Shown: one piece after another, positions 33,510 to 42,961 of the stretch
How positions within the stretch are numbered: position 1 is the stretch's first letter
How the letters are laid out: every line of letters starts with the position of its first letter
Assembly: GCF_010537335.1 (NCBI RefSeq)
Contig: NZ_AP019711.1
Span: 62,001 to 126,000 of the forward strand
Length of the DNA stretch: 64,000 nt
Source: Amedibacterium intestinale
Lineage (GTDB): Bacteria > Bacillota_I > Bacilli_A > Erysipelotrichales > Erysipelotrichaceae
Reading direction: 5' to 3'
The notes under the pieces: generated by a model
What the model saw: the letters and a program-made list of their open reading frames with translations, nothing else
The model's database searches: none
Told to the model about the DNA's origin: nothing
Position numbers and translations under genes: made by a program

Positions 33510-34302
33510 AGAAGTTCTCTCTTTTTTGATGGCAACACAGCTGCAGCGTCTATGGAAAGGATTCGCTGCTGCGGCAATATTATCGATTGTTCCTTTTCTG
33601 CTTCATCCACAATTTACAGAGTATTTGCTTCCTTATGAGATTCAGTTATATTTAAATCCATATTATCGCTATGGAGTATGGCTCATCTTTTTCGGACTAG
33701 CTTTCTTTTGCTTACATGATGTGTATTACTGGAGAGCCAATTTTCGTGTACTTACACCTTATCAGCAAATTCCTGTTTCTTCTTTTAAACAATATATCAG
33801 CTGGATTTTTAGTGTTACTTGTATTTTTGCACTTTACTTTTTGTGGCAAATTCTTTTGTTTATTGTATTTTATCAAATCACGATGCTAAAACAGCCAGAT
33901 TTAGCGCTGACTAATGGTTTGTATTTTTCTGCACAAAATGCACTTTTTGCAAAGTTATATATCCCTGTTACTCTTAAAGAAGGGATTTTATGGATGATTC
34001 GTATGTTTGTATATGCTTTTCTTACTGTATTTTTTGGAAGTGGCTTACATATGATTCGTAAACATCGAATATTTTCTATCTTGTTTCTAATACTGCTTTT
34101 TAGTTATATCGGTATATGGTTTTTTCCCGTAAAAATACTTTATTTCATACCATTTGAGAATTTCACATGGATGACTTATTTTAGCCAAATTTGTTATATT
34201 TTCATGTATGGTTGTGAAGGGGTTTTCCTGTTTTGTGCACTTCTTCTAATTTTTAGAGAATATCGAAAGGAAAAGGGAATGCAATATGAAAAAATATCTT
34301 AA
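33478..34302 (+). CDS. Polytopic membrane protein, ABC-2-like permease of the pseudo-ATPase cassette
   Basis: A roughly 274-aa protein with about six hydrophobic helices (around residues 30-48, 65-83, 110-140, 185-208, 215-240 and 245-265). No named family is recognised; position and topology resemble ABC-2 permeases encoded next to their ATPases. Its start overlaps the end of the pseudo-ATPase gene. GGGGAGG lies five bases before the ATG at 33478 (ATG 33481 is also possible). Its 3' end overlaps the next gene by 17 bases. Confidence 0.65.
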   Translation: MMNNGNVQKNKEVLSFLMATQLQRLWKGFAAAAILSIVPFLLHPQFTEYLLPYEIQLYLNPYYRYGVWLIFFGLAFFCLHDVYYWRANFRVLTPYQQIPVSSFKQYISWIFSVTCIFALYFLWQILLFIVFYQITMLKQPDLALTNGLYFSAQNALFAKLYIPVTLKEGILWMIRMFVYAFLTVFFGSGLHMIRKHRIFSILFLILLFSYIGIWFFPVKILYFIPFENFTWMTYFSQICYIFMYGCEGVFLFCALLLIFREYRKEKGMQYEKIS

Positions 34303-35647
34303 ATATTTATGGATCGTTTGTTTATTGATCGGTGGTTTCTGCGCTGCATTTTTTTGGCTTCAAAAAGATAAAGTAGGACTTACATGGGAAGAATCAGATG
34401 CTTCCACAAAAGAAGCTTTTAAAGATATCTCTTTTGGATTTGATATTATGATGGGAAGAAACATGCTAACGGTAGAAGGGAAAAATGAAACTTTACAAGT
34501 TTCGTCAAAAAAAGAAGATGAGGAAATAACAAATTGGAGAGACTATAGGATTTCTTTTTATGCACATAAAGATGATGTTAGAAATGTGACAGACAGTGAC
34601 AAAGTTTCACTGTATGATAGTGATGAAGGGAAAGGAAAAGAAGGAATTACCGATACAATATATGCGTCTTTGCAAATTCATGATTTTTCTGGTGAGAAAG
34701 AAAAAACTGTAGAAATAATTAGACAAAAAATAAAGCTAAAAAAAGATATCCGCATTTTCTTTGTTTTAGAAGATGATAGTTATGGAAGAATTGAATCCAT
34801 CCTTTATGATGAAATGAATCATATTGAAAAAGAATATGCAGATAGTGAATATGAAGATGATATCCTAATACAGGATATTTTAGATACGATACAAGGAGAA
34901 GATTCATGGTATTATATATATGGTAAAAAGCAGGTTGAAAGTGCTTATAGCTCCATTCTGAAAAATGGAATCTGGTCAAATCGTGCATCTATTGAGGATG
35001 TTAAAATTACACCAACAATTTATCGAGAAGATAAACATGGAAAAATTACAAAATATGTAACACTGGATGAGAAGGAGGAAGCTATCTTTGGATGTGTTGA
35101 TTCTTCATCTTTGATCTTGCTGATGAGAAAACAAATGCAAAATGAATTTCATTATGAACTTCGCCGATATGATGAAAATGGTACTCTTGTCAATGCGAAA
35201 GAAATTCCTATAAATAGAGCACCTTCCTTTATGATTTGCAAAGATAAAGCCTTACTATTGTATGATGGATTAGCATTAGATATTTATGATGCAAAAGATT
35301 TTGAATTTCTTAATCAAATAAAAGTAGATGCATCAGCAAGTTTAAGTGAATATACTATGTCTATGGATCATCGTTTTATTTCATATCAAAATAATCGTTT
35401 ATATATTATTGAAGAAGGCAGTCGATACGATGGAAAACCGCGGATAAAATTATCTTGTTATGACACGAATGGAAATTTTTATACAAAGGATCTTAAAGTA
35501 GATTTACCTCCAGAATATCAATATCCAGAGGACTATTTCGAGGGAATAGAAATGTCTGAGTATTCAAATTCCGTTTTTTCTATACGTTTTGATATGTATA
35601 CAAGAAGCAGTGCAGGGTTATTTGATTTTTGGATAGGGGAACAATAG
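34286..35647 (+). CDS. Membrane-anchored extracytoplasmic protein of the pseudo-ATPase cassette
   Basis: A 453-aa protein with one N-terminal membrane helix (YLWIVCLLIGGFCAAFFWL) and a large outside domain. The C-terminal half contains repeated beta-strand patterns (DEKEEAIFGCVDSSSLILLM, LDIYDAKDFEFLNQIKVD, MDHRFISYQNNRLYIIEEG) like a beta-propeller. No known family. It overlaps the upstream permease gene and is followed by a terminator, so it closes a three-gene operon. Confidence 0.6.
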   Translation: MKKYLKYLWIVCLLIGGFCAAFFWLQKDKVGLTWEESDASTKEAFKDISFGFDIMMGRNMLTVEGKNETLQVSSKKEDEEITNWRDYRISFYAHKDDVRNVTDSDKVSLYDSDEGKGKEGITDTIYASLQIHDFSGEKEKTVEIIRQKIKLKKDIRIFFVLEDDSYGRIESILYDEMNHIEKEYADSEYEDDILIQDILDTIQGEDSWYYIYGKKQVESAYSSILKNGIWSNRASIEDVKITPTIYREDKHGKITKYVTLDEKEEAIFGCVDSSSLILLMRKQMQNEFHYELRRYDENGTLVNAKEIPINRAPSFMICKDKALLLYDGLALDIYDAKDFEFLNQIKVDASASLSEYTMSMDHRFISYQNNRLYIIEEGSRYDGKPRIKLSCYDTNGNFYTKDLKVDLPPEYQYPEDYFEGIEMSEYSNSVFSIRFDMYTRSSAGLFDFWIGEQ

Positions 35648-35672
35648 TGTAAAAGTTCATGTATAAGATTTA

Positions 35673-35707
35673 AAGAAAAACTATAGAAATATGGTTTTTC
35701 TTTTTTT
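35673..35707 (+). terminator. Intrinsic terminator of the three-gene cassette
   Basis: Stem AAGAAAAAC/GTTTTTCTT with a 12-base loop and continuing T run. Confidence 0.7.
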
Positions 35708-35746
35708 GAGTAAAAGTAATGGTTTTTCTTTTTTTGAGTAAAAGTG
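35691..35746. repeat. Tandem duplication of a 28-bp T-rich unit
   Basis: Positions 35691-35718 and 35719-35746 are identical except for the last base. The unit contains the 3' arm and T-tract of the preceding terminator. Confidence 0.85.
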
Positions 35747-35775
35747 TTGCCTTTTTAGATGGAATCATATATAAT
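35747..35775 (+). promoter_or_regulatory. Promoter of the c-di-GMP riboswitch / M60 peptidase operon
   Basis: TTGCCT, 17-base spacer, TATAAT. The predicted start is near 35782, just ahead of the aptamer. Confidence 0.8.
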
Positions 35776-35787
35776 CCTAACGACAAT

Positions 35788-35875
35788 TAAATTAGCAAAC
35801 CTGTTGAAAAGCAGAGTACGCAAAGCTAAAGGGCCTTCATCCAATTCATGGGATATGGCAGCCAGTTGCACCAAG
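35788..35875 (+). ncRNA. Cyclic di-GMP-I riboswitch (GEMM-I aptamer)
   Basis: The conserved GEMM-I elements occur in order: AGCAAACC, a P1b stem CTG-TTGAAAAG-CAG with the GAAA tetraloop, TACGCAAAGC, GGGCC, then a variable stem-loop and ATGGCAGCCAGTTGC. The aptamer lies between a strong promoter and an intrinsic terminator, 75 bases before the M60 peptidase gene, so control is probably by transcription termination. The direction (on or off) cannot be decided by eye. Confidence 0.92.
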
Positions 35876-35888
35876 GATTCTTTTTTAT

Positions 35889-35920
35889 GCGTACTTTTTT
35901 TCATAAGTGCGCTTTTTTTA
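35889..35920 (+). terminator. Riboswitch expression-platform terminator
   Basis: Stem GCGTACTT/AAGTGCGC (one G-T pair) followed by T7. An AAAGGAG site and the M60 gene come next. Confidence 0.85.
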
Positions 35921-35951
35921 TGTTTAGTAATACTTTGAAAGGAGAAACACA

Positions 35952-38900
35952 ATGCGTAAATTTATAGTAAGTTTGCTTGCGGTATGTTTACTGATGAGTG
36001 CATTTGTACAACCAATTGGCAATATGCTTCATGCACAGGAAGTAAATGAAGAAACACAAGGAGAGGCTGTTTCTGCAAGTGGAAAAATAAAAGTAGAAAT
36101 AATTTCTACGGAAACATTAGAAAAAGAAGAAAATTTTAAACTTCAATTAAGTAAGAATGGTTATGATTCAGAAAAAGCCATTTCATTAAAAGTAAATGAA
36201 GATGATAATTTGAATAGTGATGGAAGGGTTGAATTTTCTAATTTAGAAGATGGAAATTACACTTTGACAATTACTTCTGTTACAAATAAATATCAGGAAT
36301 ATAAACAGGATTTTGTTGTAGAGGGATTAGAATATGCCATTCAGCTATATGCTGGAGAGAAAGAAATTGATGAACAGCAGAAAGCTCATCCTGGAGTAAT
36401 TCGTTATCGTACGTATGGAGATAAAGAGCTGGAAGATATACTACAAGAAATTGAAAAAAGAACGAATATTTCACATTATGATTTAAATAATGATAATGCA
36501 GTTGATTTAGTTGATTTACAGTTGTTCTCGACTTCTTATACTGCAAATCCGAAAGAAAATATTTTATCAACAATAGAAACAAGCATTCCTTCTTCTATTG
36601 TAAAACCAGAACATGCAGATAATGTAGAAGTTAAAAGCGGTTCTTTAGATCAATTGTTTAGTGAAGAAACACAAGAAAGTGTGCAGCTTGCAACAAAGGA
36701 ACCAATTAGTGTAGAAAAGCCATTAGAAGTTTCTTTTACTTTAGGTAAAGACGATAAAACCGTTCCATTGGTGGGAGTAACGATTCAGCCAGGTGGCAGT
36801 GAAAATCAGATCAGTGGCGGAAGTATTCTTGTAGAAACACAAGATGGTGTGGAAGAAGAATATACAATTATTAGCGCAAAAGACAGAGCGGTTTTCGCAA
36901 GAACTGCAAAGACAGCAATTCTAAATGATGATGGTTCTATCAGTGTTGATTTTGGTGGACAGATTGCAGTTAAAAAAGTTACCATTAAAGTAACTTCTAC
37001 GACTGCTCAAAGTGGAAACCTTGTAGAAATATCGAAAGTTGAATTTGTGAATGATATGGAAAATAAAATTCCTGAACCAGAATTAAATATACCATCTGCT
37101 TTACAGGCAAAAGCAGGTAATAAAGAATTTACGCTGAACTGGTCAAAAGAAAGTAACATCACTGGATATGAAGTAAGTGTGCGTACAGAAAGTGGAAAAG
37201 AAGATCCGCTTTATAAAACAACGAAAAATAGTATAACAATTTCACAGTACAACAATAACAAATTAAAGAATGGAGAAACGTATAAGGTAAAGGTTCGTTC
37301 TGTAAATGGTTCTTGGAAAAGCCCATTTAGTGAGGAAATAAGTGTTGTTCCTGTTACAGATAAAAAACCAGATGCACCTGATAATTTAGTCATAAAAGGT
37401 GCTTATAAAACATTGGAATTATCTTGGAAAAATATGGATGATACAGATTCTTATAATGTGTATTATAAGAAAGAAAGTGATGAGTCTTATCAGAAAATCA
37501 GTGGAATAACATCCAATTCTTATCAATTAACAAATCTAGAAGATCAAACAACATATCAGGTTTATGTAACAGGAGTAAACGAACTTGGTGAAGGTGAAAA
37601 ATCATTAACAGCAAAAGCGACTACTAAGAGTCTAAAACCAGCAAATCTTCCTTTATACAAAGAAATAAATGCAAACAAAGGGGAAGGCAATGTAAGTGAA
37701 CATGTTGTGTCTGCAACACATAGTCATGGGAATATGGTAGGAAGCAAATTAGATAATAGTTCTAAAAAAACTGCTCTAGGTTTATTTGACAATGATTTTT
37801 CTTCTTACTTGCAAGTAAATGACTGGGATAATGGAGGAAGTTATCCAGATAACAACAAAGGTGTGACTGTTACATTTGATGATACATATGAAATAGGAAT
37901 GATTAGTTTTGCAGAAGTTGAGGATGTTGATGGCTGGTGGTACAGTGCATCGGATGTTCGTTACTGGGATGAAAATGGTAAAATTACCTCAGTGAATTCA
38001 ACGATTACGCAGCTAAAATGTGAAAATGGAAGGTTTTACTATTTGATTAAATTAGAAAAACCTGTTCAAGCAAAGAAAATTAAGGTGGCTTTTGGTCATC
38101 CTTATGGAAATCAAAATCGAATCACAGTAGCGGAAATGAAGTTTCATAAGTGGGATTCATTAGAAACAGATATTACAAGCCTTTATGAAGATAATCTGCA
38201 TTTACAATTAAAAGATACTGTAGATGAAGAAACTTTTACTGCTTTACAGACACGCTTGGATACCAAAGACCATGATGAGTATCACCCAGATAAAGCAATG
38301 TTACAGAAAGAATTAAATGCCGCAAAAGCTTTATTTGAAGACTCTGAAAATTTATATAAAGTAACCAATGTAAATACGAATATTACCGCACAGAAAGACA
38401 AACATCTTGGTATTACTGGTTTAAATGCATGGCAGCCTTTAGGTGTTAGTGCAAAAGCGGAAGATACAGTTATTATTTATGTTGGAAATGAAGGTAAGAA
38501 AAGCGGAGAAAATACAAGCTTACAATTAGTAGCTACACAGCAGCATGCAGAAAGCAGTAATCTTTCTAAGGTAGTTACAACCTTGAAAACGGGACGTAAT
38601 GAAGTTATAATTCCAAAGCTAACATCTACCGATGTAGAGCGTGGTGGAGCATTGTATGTACAATATACAGGTAATAATCCGAAGGAAAAATTAGCGCTGC
38701 GTGTAATGGGTGGTACAGAAATTCCAGTATTGAATTTATATGGAATTACGGATGAAAAACAACGTCAGGAAAAAGTCAATGCATATATGGATGAAATAAA
38801 GGCACATGTTGCACAGTTGAAAACTTTGCATCGTAAACAAAAAGGTTTCTCTTTATTCTCTATTTTCCAGCGTTATGATGAAAAGACATCAATTGTGAAT

Positions 38901-41063
38901 ACAACAGACATTATGTTAGATCAGATGATGCTTTCTATACCAGCTTCTCAGGTACTTGCGGGAACAAATGGAGATGCAAATAAACTGGCTGTTTCTTTAA
39001 ATGCAATGGATGATATGATGCTTTTGTTTTACCAGCAAAAAGGATTAACAAATACATTTAGTGAAAAAGATGTAGCGAATAAGTTACATGAGAAAAACTC
39101 TTTACCATCACAGCATTTAAATATTCGTTATATGAAAATGTTTGCAGGTGCATTTATGTATGCTGCAGGAAACCATATAGGTGTTGAATGGGATCAGACA
39201 ACTGGCCTGGTAAACACAAGTGCAGTAACAGCAGATGAACAGGGAAAATGGCAAAGTGGAGAATACTTTGGCTGGGGAATCGCGCATGAAATTGGGCATA
39301 ATATCAACCAGGGACAGTATGCAGTTGCCGAAGTTACAAACAACTATTTCTCTTTGATCGCACAGGCAAATGATAGAAATGATGGTGTACGTTTTGATTA
39401 TGATGTTATCTATGATCATGTTACATCCAATGGGACAGGCAGAAGCAGTGATGTATTTACACAGTTAGCTATGTACTGGCAGCTTCATCTGGCATATGAT
39501 CGTTATTATAACTATAAAATGTTTGATACTTATGGACAAATGTTTGACAATGTATTCTATGCACGAGTAGACAGCTTTGCCAGAGATACTTCCAAAGCAC
39601 CTGCACCAAATAAGATTGCGTTAACACTAGGAAATAATCCAGATCAAAACTTTATGCGTTTGGCAAGTGCTGCGGCACAAAAAGATTTAAGTGAATTCTT
39701 TATGCGCTGGGGATTACTTCCTGATGAAACAACAAAAGCGTATATTGAACAGTTTGAAAAAGAAACTCGTGCTATCTATTATGTAAATGATGAAGCAAGA
39801 GCTTATGAGATGGAACATGAAAATGCGGAAAGTTTCTTAAATAAAAATGTAGTATCCGCAAATATAAAAGGACAAGACCGAAATAAAGTAAGCCTTGCAT
39901 TAGATGTTCACAATGTGGATCAAGAATCATTACTAGGTTATGAAATCACAAGAGTCTTAATGGAAAATGGAAAGTCAAAAGAAGAAGTTGTTGGATTTAC
40001 TACAGAAGATACATTTGAAGATACGATCAATTCGATTAGTAATCGCAGTGTTTCTTATAAGGTAACTGCAATTGATAAAATGTTGAACCGTTCTGTTTCC
40101 TTAACTACAAAAACAATCAAAGTAGAGGGGGATGGAAGTTATACAAAAGAAAACTGGAGCATTGAAACAAATATGACTTCAACACAGGATCAGGAAAATC
40201 CAGCAGATCAAAATGATCCATGTGCTCCTGAAAAAGTTTCTGCATCTTATATGATGATGGATGATAAAGCAGATACGGTATATGTTGGTGAAACGAAAGA
40301 AACACCATATATTACACTTTCATTAGGTAAAGTAGAAACGCTAAATGCACTTCGTTTTGTAAATGCACAAGATGCAAAAGATGTGAAAGACTATACGATT
40401 GAAATAAGTAAGGACAATAAAACATATACAACATTAGAAAATAAAGAAGTTAAAGACGATAATGGTGTTGTGACAATGTATTTCAATAATGGAAACGATC
40501 CATGGGTTACAAGTTATGATGCTTCTTATATTCGTATTACATTGAATGGATATCGCAATAAAGAAGTACGTATTGGTGAAATTGATGTATTAGGGCCTAC
40601 AGGGGATAATGTAGAACTTCATACAGCAAATGGAACCCCTGCAATCGGTATTTTAAGTAAAGATTTTGTATATCAGGAAGAAAGTGCAACACAAAAAGAA
40701 ATGAAAATACCAGAAGGTTCTATCGTCTTTACAGGAAACTATAAAGGAAATCCAGCATATAATGTCGTTTTACTATATGATGAAAATGGACAGATTATCG
40801 GTGGAACTGATACAGAAGGAAATTTAAATGCAGAACAGATTATTTTAGCACCAGATCCAGGAAATGGATTGCTTGGTGAAACTGCAAGTGGAAGCTGGGT
40901 ATACTGGATTGATGGACAATATGCTGCAAGTTTACCTAATAAAGTACGTGCAGAATTGTATCGTGTAGATAATGCCTTAACAAATGAAGGACAGCGTTTG
41001 GTAAGTGATACTTTATTTGTAGAAATTCCAGAAACATTACCTGAAATTGAACTAAATAAATAG
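35952..41063 (+). CDS. Secreted multidomain M60-like (enhancin/ZmpA-type) metallopeptidase with dockerin-like module
   Basis: 1703 aa. A signal peptide (residues 1-29, ending MLHAQE) is followed by a small beta domain. A dockerin-like calcium motif ISHYDLNNDNAVDLVDLQLF sits at about 173-193. Then come two fibronectin III domains (about 380-560), a discoidin/F5-8C-type carbohydrate-binding region (about 575-740) and an M60-like gluzincin domain (about 790-1240). The zinc motif HEIGHNINQGQYAVAE has its His near residue 1112. A further discoidin-like domain lies near 1410-1560. There is no sortase signal, so attachment probably goes through the dockerin. M60 peptidases of gut bacteria cleave mucin-type O-glycoproteins. 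A c-di-GMP-I riboswitch precedes it, and a cohesin gene follows after 25 bases. Confidence 0.9.
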   Translation: MRKFIVSLLAVCLLMSAFVQPIGNMLHAQEVNEETQGEAVSASGKIKVEIISTETLEKEENFKLQLSKNGYDSEKAISLKVNEDDNLNSDGRVEFSNLEDGNYTLTITSVTNKYQEYKQDFVVEGLEYAIQLYAGEKEIDEQQKAHPGVIRYRTYGDKELEDILQEIEKRTNISHYDLNNDNAVDLVDLQLFSTSYTANPKENILSTIETSIPSSIVKPEHADNVEVKSGSLDQLFSEETQESVQLATKEPISVEKPLEVSFTLGKDDKTVPLVGVTIQPGGSENQISGGSILVETQDGVEEEYTIISAKDRAVFARTAKTAILNDDGSISVDFGGQIAVKKVTIKVTSTTAQSGNLVEISKVEFVNDMENKIPEPELNIPSALQAKAGNKEFTLNWSKESNITGYEVSVRTESGKEDPLYKTTKNSITISQYNNNKLKNGETYKVKVRSVNGSWKSPFSEEISVVPVTDKKPDAPDNLVIKGAYKTLELSWKNMDDTDSYNVYYKKESDESYQKISGITSNSYQLTNLEDQTTYQVYVTGVNELGEGEKSLTAKATTKSLKPANLPLYKEINANKGEGNVSEHVVSATHSHGNMVGSKLDNSSKKTALGLFDNDFSSYLQVNDWDNGGSYPDNNKGVTVTFDDTYEIGMISFAEVEDVDGWWYSASDVRYWDENGKITSVNSTITQLKCENGRFYYLIKLEKPVQAKKIKVAFGHPYGNQNRITVAEMKFHKWDSLETDITSLYEDNLHLQLKDTVDEETFTALQTRLDTKDHDEYHPDKAMLQKELNAAKALFEDSENLYKVTNVNTNITAQKDKHLGITGLNAWQPLGVSAKAEDTVIIYVGNEGKKSGENTSLQLVATQQHAESSNLSKVVTTLKTGRNEVIIPKLTSTDVERGGALYVQYTGNNPKEKLALRVMGGTEIPVLNLYGITDEKQRQEKVNAYMDEIKAHVAQLKTLHRKQKGFSLFSIFQRYDEKTSIVNTTDIMLDQMMLSIPASQVLAGTNGDANKLAVSLNAMDDMMLLFYQQKGLTNTFSEKDVANKLHEKNSLPSQHLNIRYMKMFAGAFMYAAGNHIGVEWDQTTGLVNTSAVTADEQGKWQSGEYFGWGIAHEIGHNINQGQYAVAEVTNNYFSLIAQANDRNDGVRFDYDVIYDHVTSNGTGRSSDVFTQLAMYWQLHLAYDRYYNYKMFDTYGQMFDNVFYARVDSFARDTSKAPAPNKIALTLGNNPDQNFMRLASAAAQKDLSEFFMRWGLLPDETTKAYIEQFEKETRAIYYVNDEARAYEMEHENAESFLNKNVVSANIKGQDRNKVSLALDVHNVDQESLLGYEITRVLMENGKSKEEVVGFTTEDTFEDTINSISNRSVSYKVTAIDKMLNRSVSLTTKTIKVEGDGSYTKENWSIETNMTSTQDQENPADQNDPCAPEKVSASYMMMDDKADTVYVGETKETPYITLSLGKVETLNALRFVNAQDAKDVKDYTIEISKDNKTYTTLENKEVKDDNGVVTMYFNNGNDPWVTSYDASYIRITLNGYRNKEVRIGEIDVLGPTGDNVELHTANGTPAIGILSKDFVYQEESATQKEMKIPEGSIVFTGNYKGNPAYNVVLLYDENGQIIGGTDTEGNLNAEQIILAPDPGNGLLGETASGSWVYWIDGQYAASLPNKVRAELYRVDNALTNEGQRLVSDTLFVEIPETLPEIELNK

Positions 41064-41088
41064 AAAAAGAATAGAAAGGAGTGAATGT

Positions 41089-41943
41089 ATGTTAAAAAGA
41101 ATTGCGAAAGTACTATGCCTGCTTGTTGCTTTTATGCTGCTGTTGTCACAAACAATAGCAGCTAAGCAGACACAGCGAGAAGTTATCCTGGATGTAAATG
41201 ATAATAAGGTGGATATCTATTTGGATATGAGTAATCTATCCTCTATCACATCTTTACAGCTTAGCTTAAAAGTAACATCAGAAAAAGGTGTTCTTGATAC
41301 AAAGAATTTTATGTTTGATTTTGAAGATGCTATTGAAAACAAAATACAAAGATGGACATATCAGCCACAGACAGGTATGTTAAATATATATTTAGCAGAC
41401 AATGAAGTTACGACCCTTTCCTCACAAACAAAACTTCATTTAGGTACGTTAAGCGTAAATGCGTCTAATCTAGAAGATATCTCTGTTTCTGTTTTAGAAG
41501 ATGGATTACAGCTTGTAAATAAAAGCGGTGAGTTAAATACAGCTGAGAAAGTTGCCTCTTCTTCAATATCTTTAGGCAAAGATGATGCAGAAAACAATGG
41601 TGACAATTCACAGAATAATGGAGATACTTCTCAGGGTGGTGAAGATAACACGCAAAACAATGAAGATGAGCAGGGAAATACAGAAGAAGATACTTCTAAA
41701 GAAGAAACAGGACAAAAGGAAGAAAATAATTCTTCACTTCCTCAAGGAGAAAATGAAGCAGGCAATGCAGATACCAGTAACAATGTAAATGTGGAATCTT
41801 CTAAAAAGGATACAGAAAAAGAGACAATCAAAACTGGACAAACAGCTCCTGTCGTTTTGTATGCAGCAGGAATGTTAGGGGCATTGACATTAGGTGCGAT
41901 TATCGTTGTTTTAAAAAAGAAACAAGATTTATTACATCGTTAA
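41089..41943 (+). CDS. Wall- or membrane-anchored cohesin-domain protein
   Basis: A 284-aa surface protein: signal peptide (to about residue 25, QTIAAKQ), a cohesin-like beta domain at about 30-160 (VDIYLDMSNLSSITSLQLSL...LHLGTLSVNAS), then a 75-residue Asn/Glu/Gln/Gly-rich linker. At the C-terminus is a cell-wall-sorting-like tail: IKTGQ, a hydrophobic helix, and KKKQ. The IKTG sequence is a variant of LPxTG-type signals, so sortase use is probable but not certain. It lies directly downstream of the dockerin-bearing M60 peptidase and is probably its anchoring receptor, sharing the riboswitch-controlled transcript. Confidence 0.82.
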   Translation: MLKRIAKVLCLLVAFMLLLSQTIAAKQTQREVILDVNDNKVDIYLDMSNLSSITSLQLSLKVTSEKGVLDTKNFMFDFEDAIENKIQRWTYQPQTGMLNIYLADNEVTTLSSQTKLHLGTLSVNASNLEDISVSVLEDGLQLVNKSGELNTAEKVASSSISLGKDDAENNGDNSQNNGDTSQGGEDNTQNNEDEQGNTEEDTSKEETGQKEENNSSLPQGENEAGNADTSNNVNVESSKKDTEKETIKTGQTAPVVLYAAGMLGALTLGAIIVVLKKKQDLLHR

Positions 41944-41947
41944 ATAA

Positions 41948-41983
41948 AAGGCATTTCCTTGAAAAATAGGAAATGCTTTTTTA
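41948..41983 (+). terminator. Intrinsic terminator of the M60-cohesin operon
   Basis: Stem GCATTTCC/GGAAATGC, extended by A/T pairs, with a T6 tail. Confidence 0.88.
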
Positions 41984-42080
41984 CATTAGCGATTTATTAA
42001 AGTTTATTAAATAAATCTAAATAATTCTAAAATACATTGAATTCAATATAGAATCATGTCACAATTAAATCGGTGATAAA

Positions 42081-42833
42081 ATGACTGACTTTTTTACATA
42101 TTATACAGATATAAAAGATTTGCATATGCCTTTTCAAACGTTTGGCATTTATCATATTTTGTTTTTAGTTCTTACTTTTGGGGTTGTTTTTTTGTTATAC
42201 AAGTATTACACAGGTATATCTTCTAAAAAACAAAACACGTTTTTAAAGGGACTTGGATGGTATTTTCTAATAGAAGAAAGCATTTATACCTTATGGCTAT
42301 TGTGGAAGTGCCATGATCATTTAATACTTCAGTTACTGCCTTTAGAATTATGTTCGATTACGGTGTATATCAATGCGTTGGGAATTTTTACAAAGAAAGA
42401 TTATTTTCGCTATTTTAGCTGTGTCATCGGTTTGTTTGCCGGTGGTATAGCAATGTTATATCCTGCAAATATCGATGGTCTTTATTCTGCATTTTCTTAT
42501 CGTACGATTAATTTTTACATGCTGCATGGTTCCTTTGTCTTGTTGGCATTGCTGTATTTAAAAGATTTTTCTTTATTTACCAGAAAAGCAATGATAAGAA
42601 ATATCTTTATCGTATGTTGTATGTTTACATTTGCTTATTTTGTGAATAAAGCATGTGGAACGCAGTACATGTTTGTAGGCAGTCCACCAAGTATTGGGGT
42701 TATTCGCAGTATATACGAGATCTCAGGTCCATTTTTTCTACTATGGGTATATGGTGCTATGGTCTTGCTACATGTATTGGAAGTTCCATTACTAAAAAAG
42801 TTGCAGAGCAAATTAAACAGCCGTTATGTGTGA
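42081..42833 (+). CDS. YwaF/TIGR02206 family membrane protein
   Basis: A 250-aa protein with seven predicted membrane helices. It matches the TIGR02206/YwaF family, recognisable from LQLLPLELCSITVYINALGI, a central YFSCVIGLFAGGIAMLYPA and INFYMLHGSFVLLALLYL. Function is unknown. There is a weak ribosome site (CGGTGA) before 42081. Confidence 0.8.
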   Translation: MTDFFTYYTDIKDLHMPFQTFGIYHILFLVLTFGVVFLLYKYYTGISSKKQNTFLKGLGWYFLIEESIYTLWLLWKCHDHLILQLLPLELCSITVYINALGIFTKKDYFRYFSCVIGLFAGGIAMLYPANIDGLYSAFSYRTINFYMLHGSFVLLALLYLKDFSLFTRKAMIRNIFIVCCMFTFAYFVNKACGTQYMFVGSPPSIGVIRSIYEISGPFFLLWVYGAMVLLHVLEVPLLKKLQSKLNSRYV

Positions 42834-42923
42834 TTTTTGATACTAATTATGTATTACAGAAAAGATGTAAAATTTTGTGATAAAAAATCGGTCAAAACAA
42901 TTTCTTTTTAAATTTTAGTAGTG

Positions 42924-42929
42924 TATAAT
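42924..42929 (+). promoter_or_regulatory. -10 box for the rubrerythrin gene
   Basis: TATAAT 33 bases before the start; the -35 region is AT-rich without a clear consensus. No obvious PerR box was seen. Confidence 0.45.
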
Positions 42930-42961
42930 GAGGATGTAAAAATTAATAGGAGGTAATGAAT

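Noticed and set aside
35755-35952. 65-aa minus-strand ORF in the riboswitch region
   Set aside because: It covers a strongly conserved riboswitch aptamer on the other strand and has no ribosome site.
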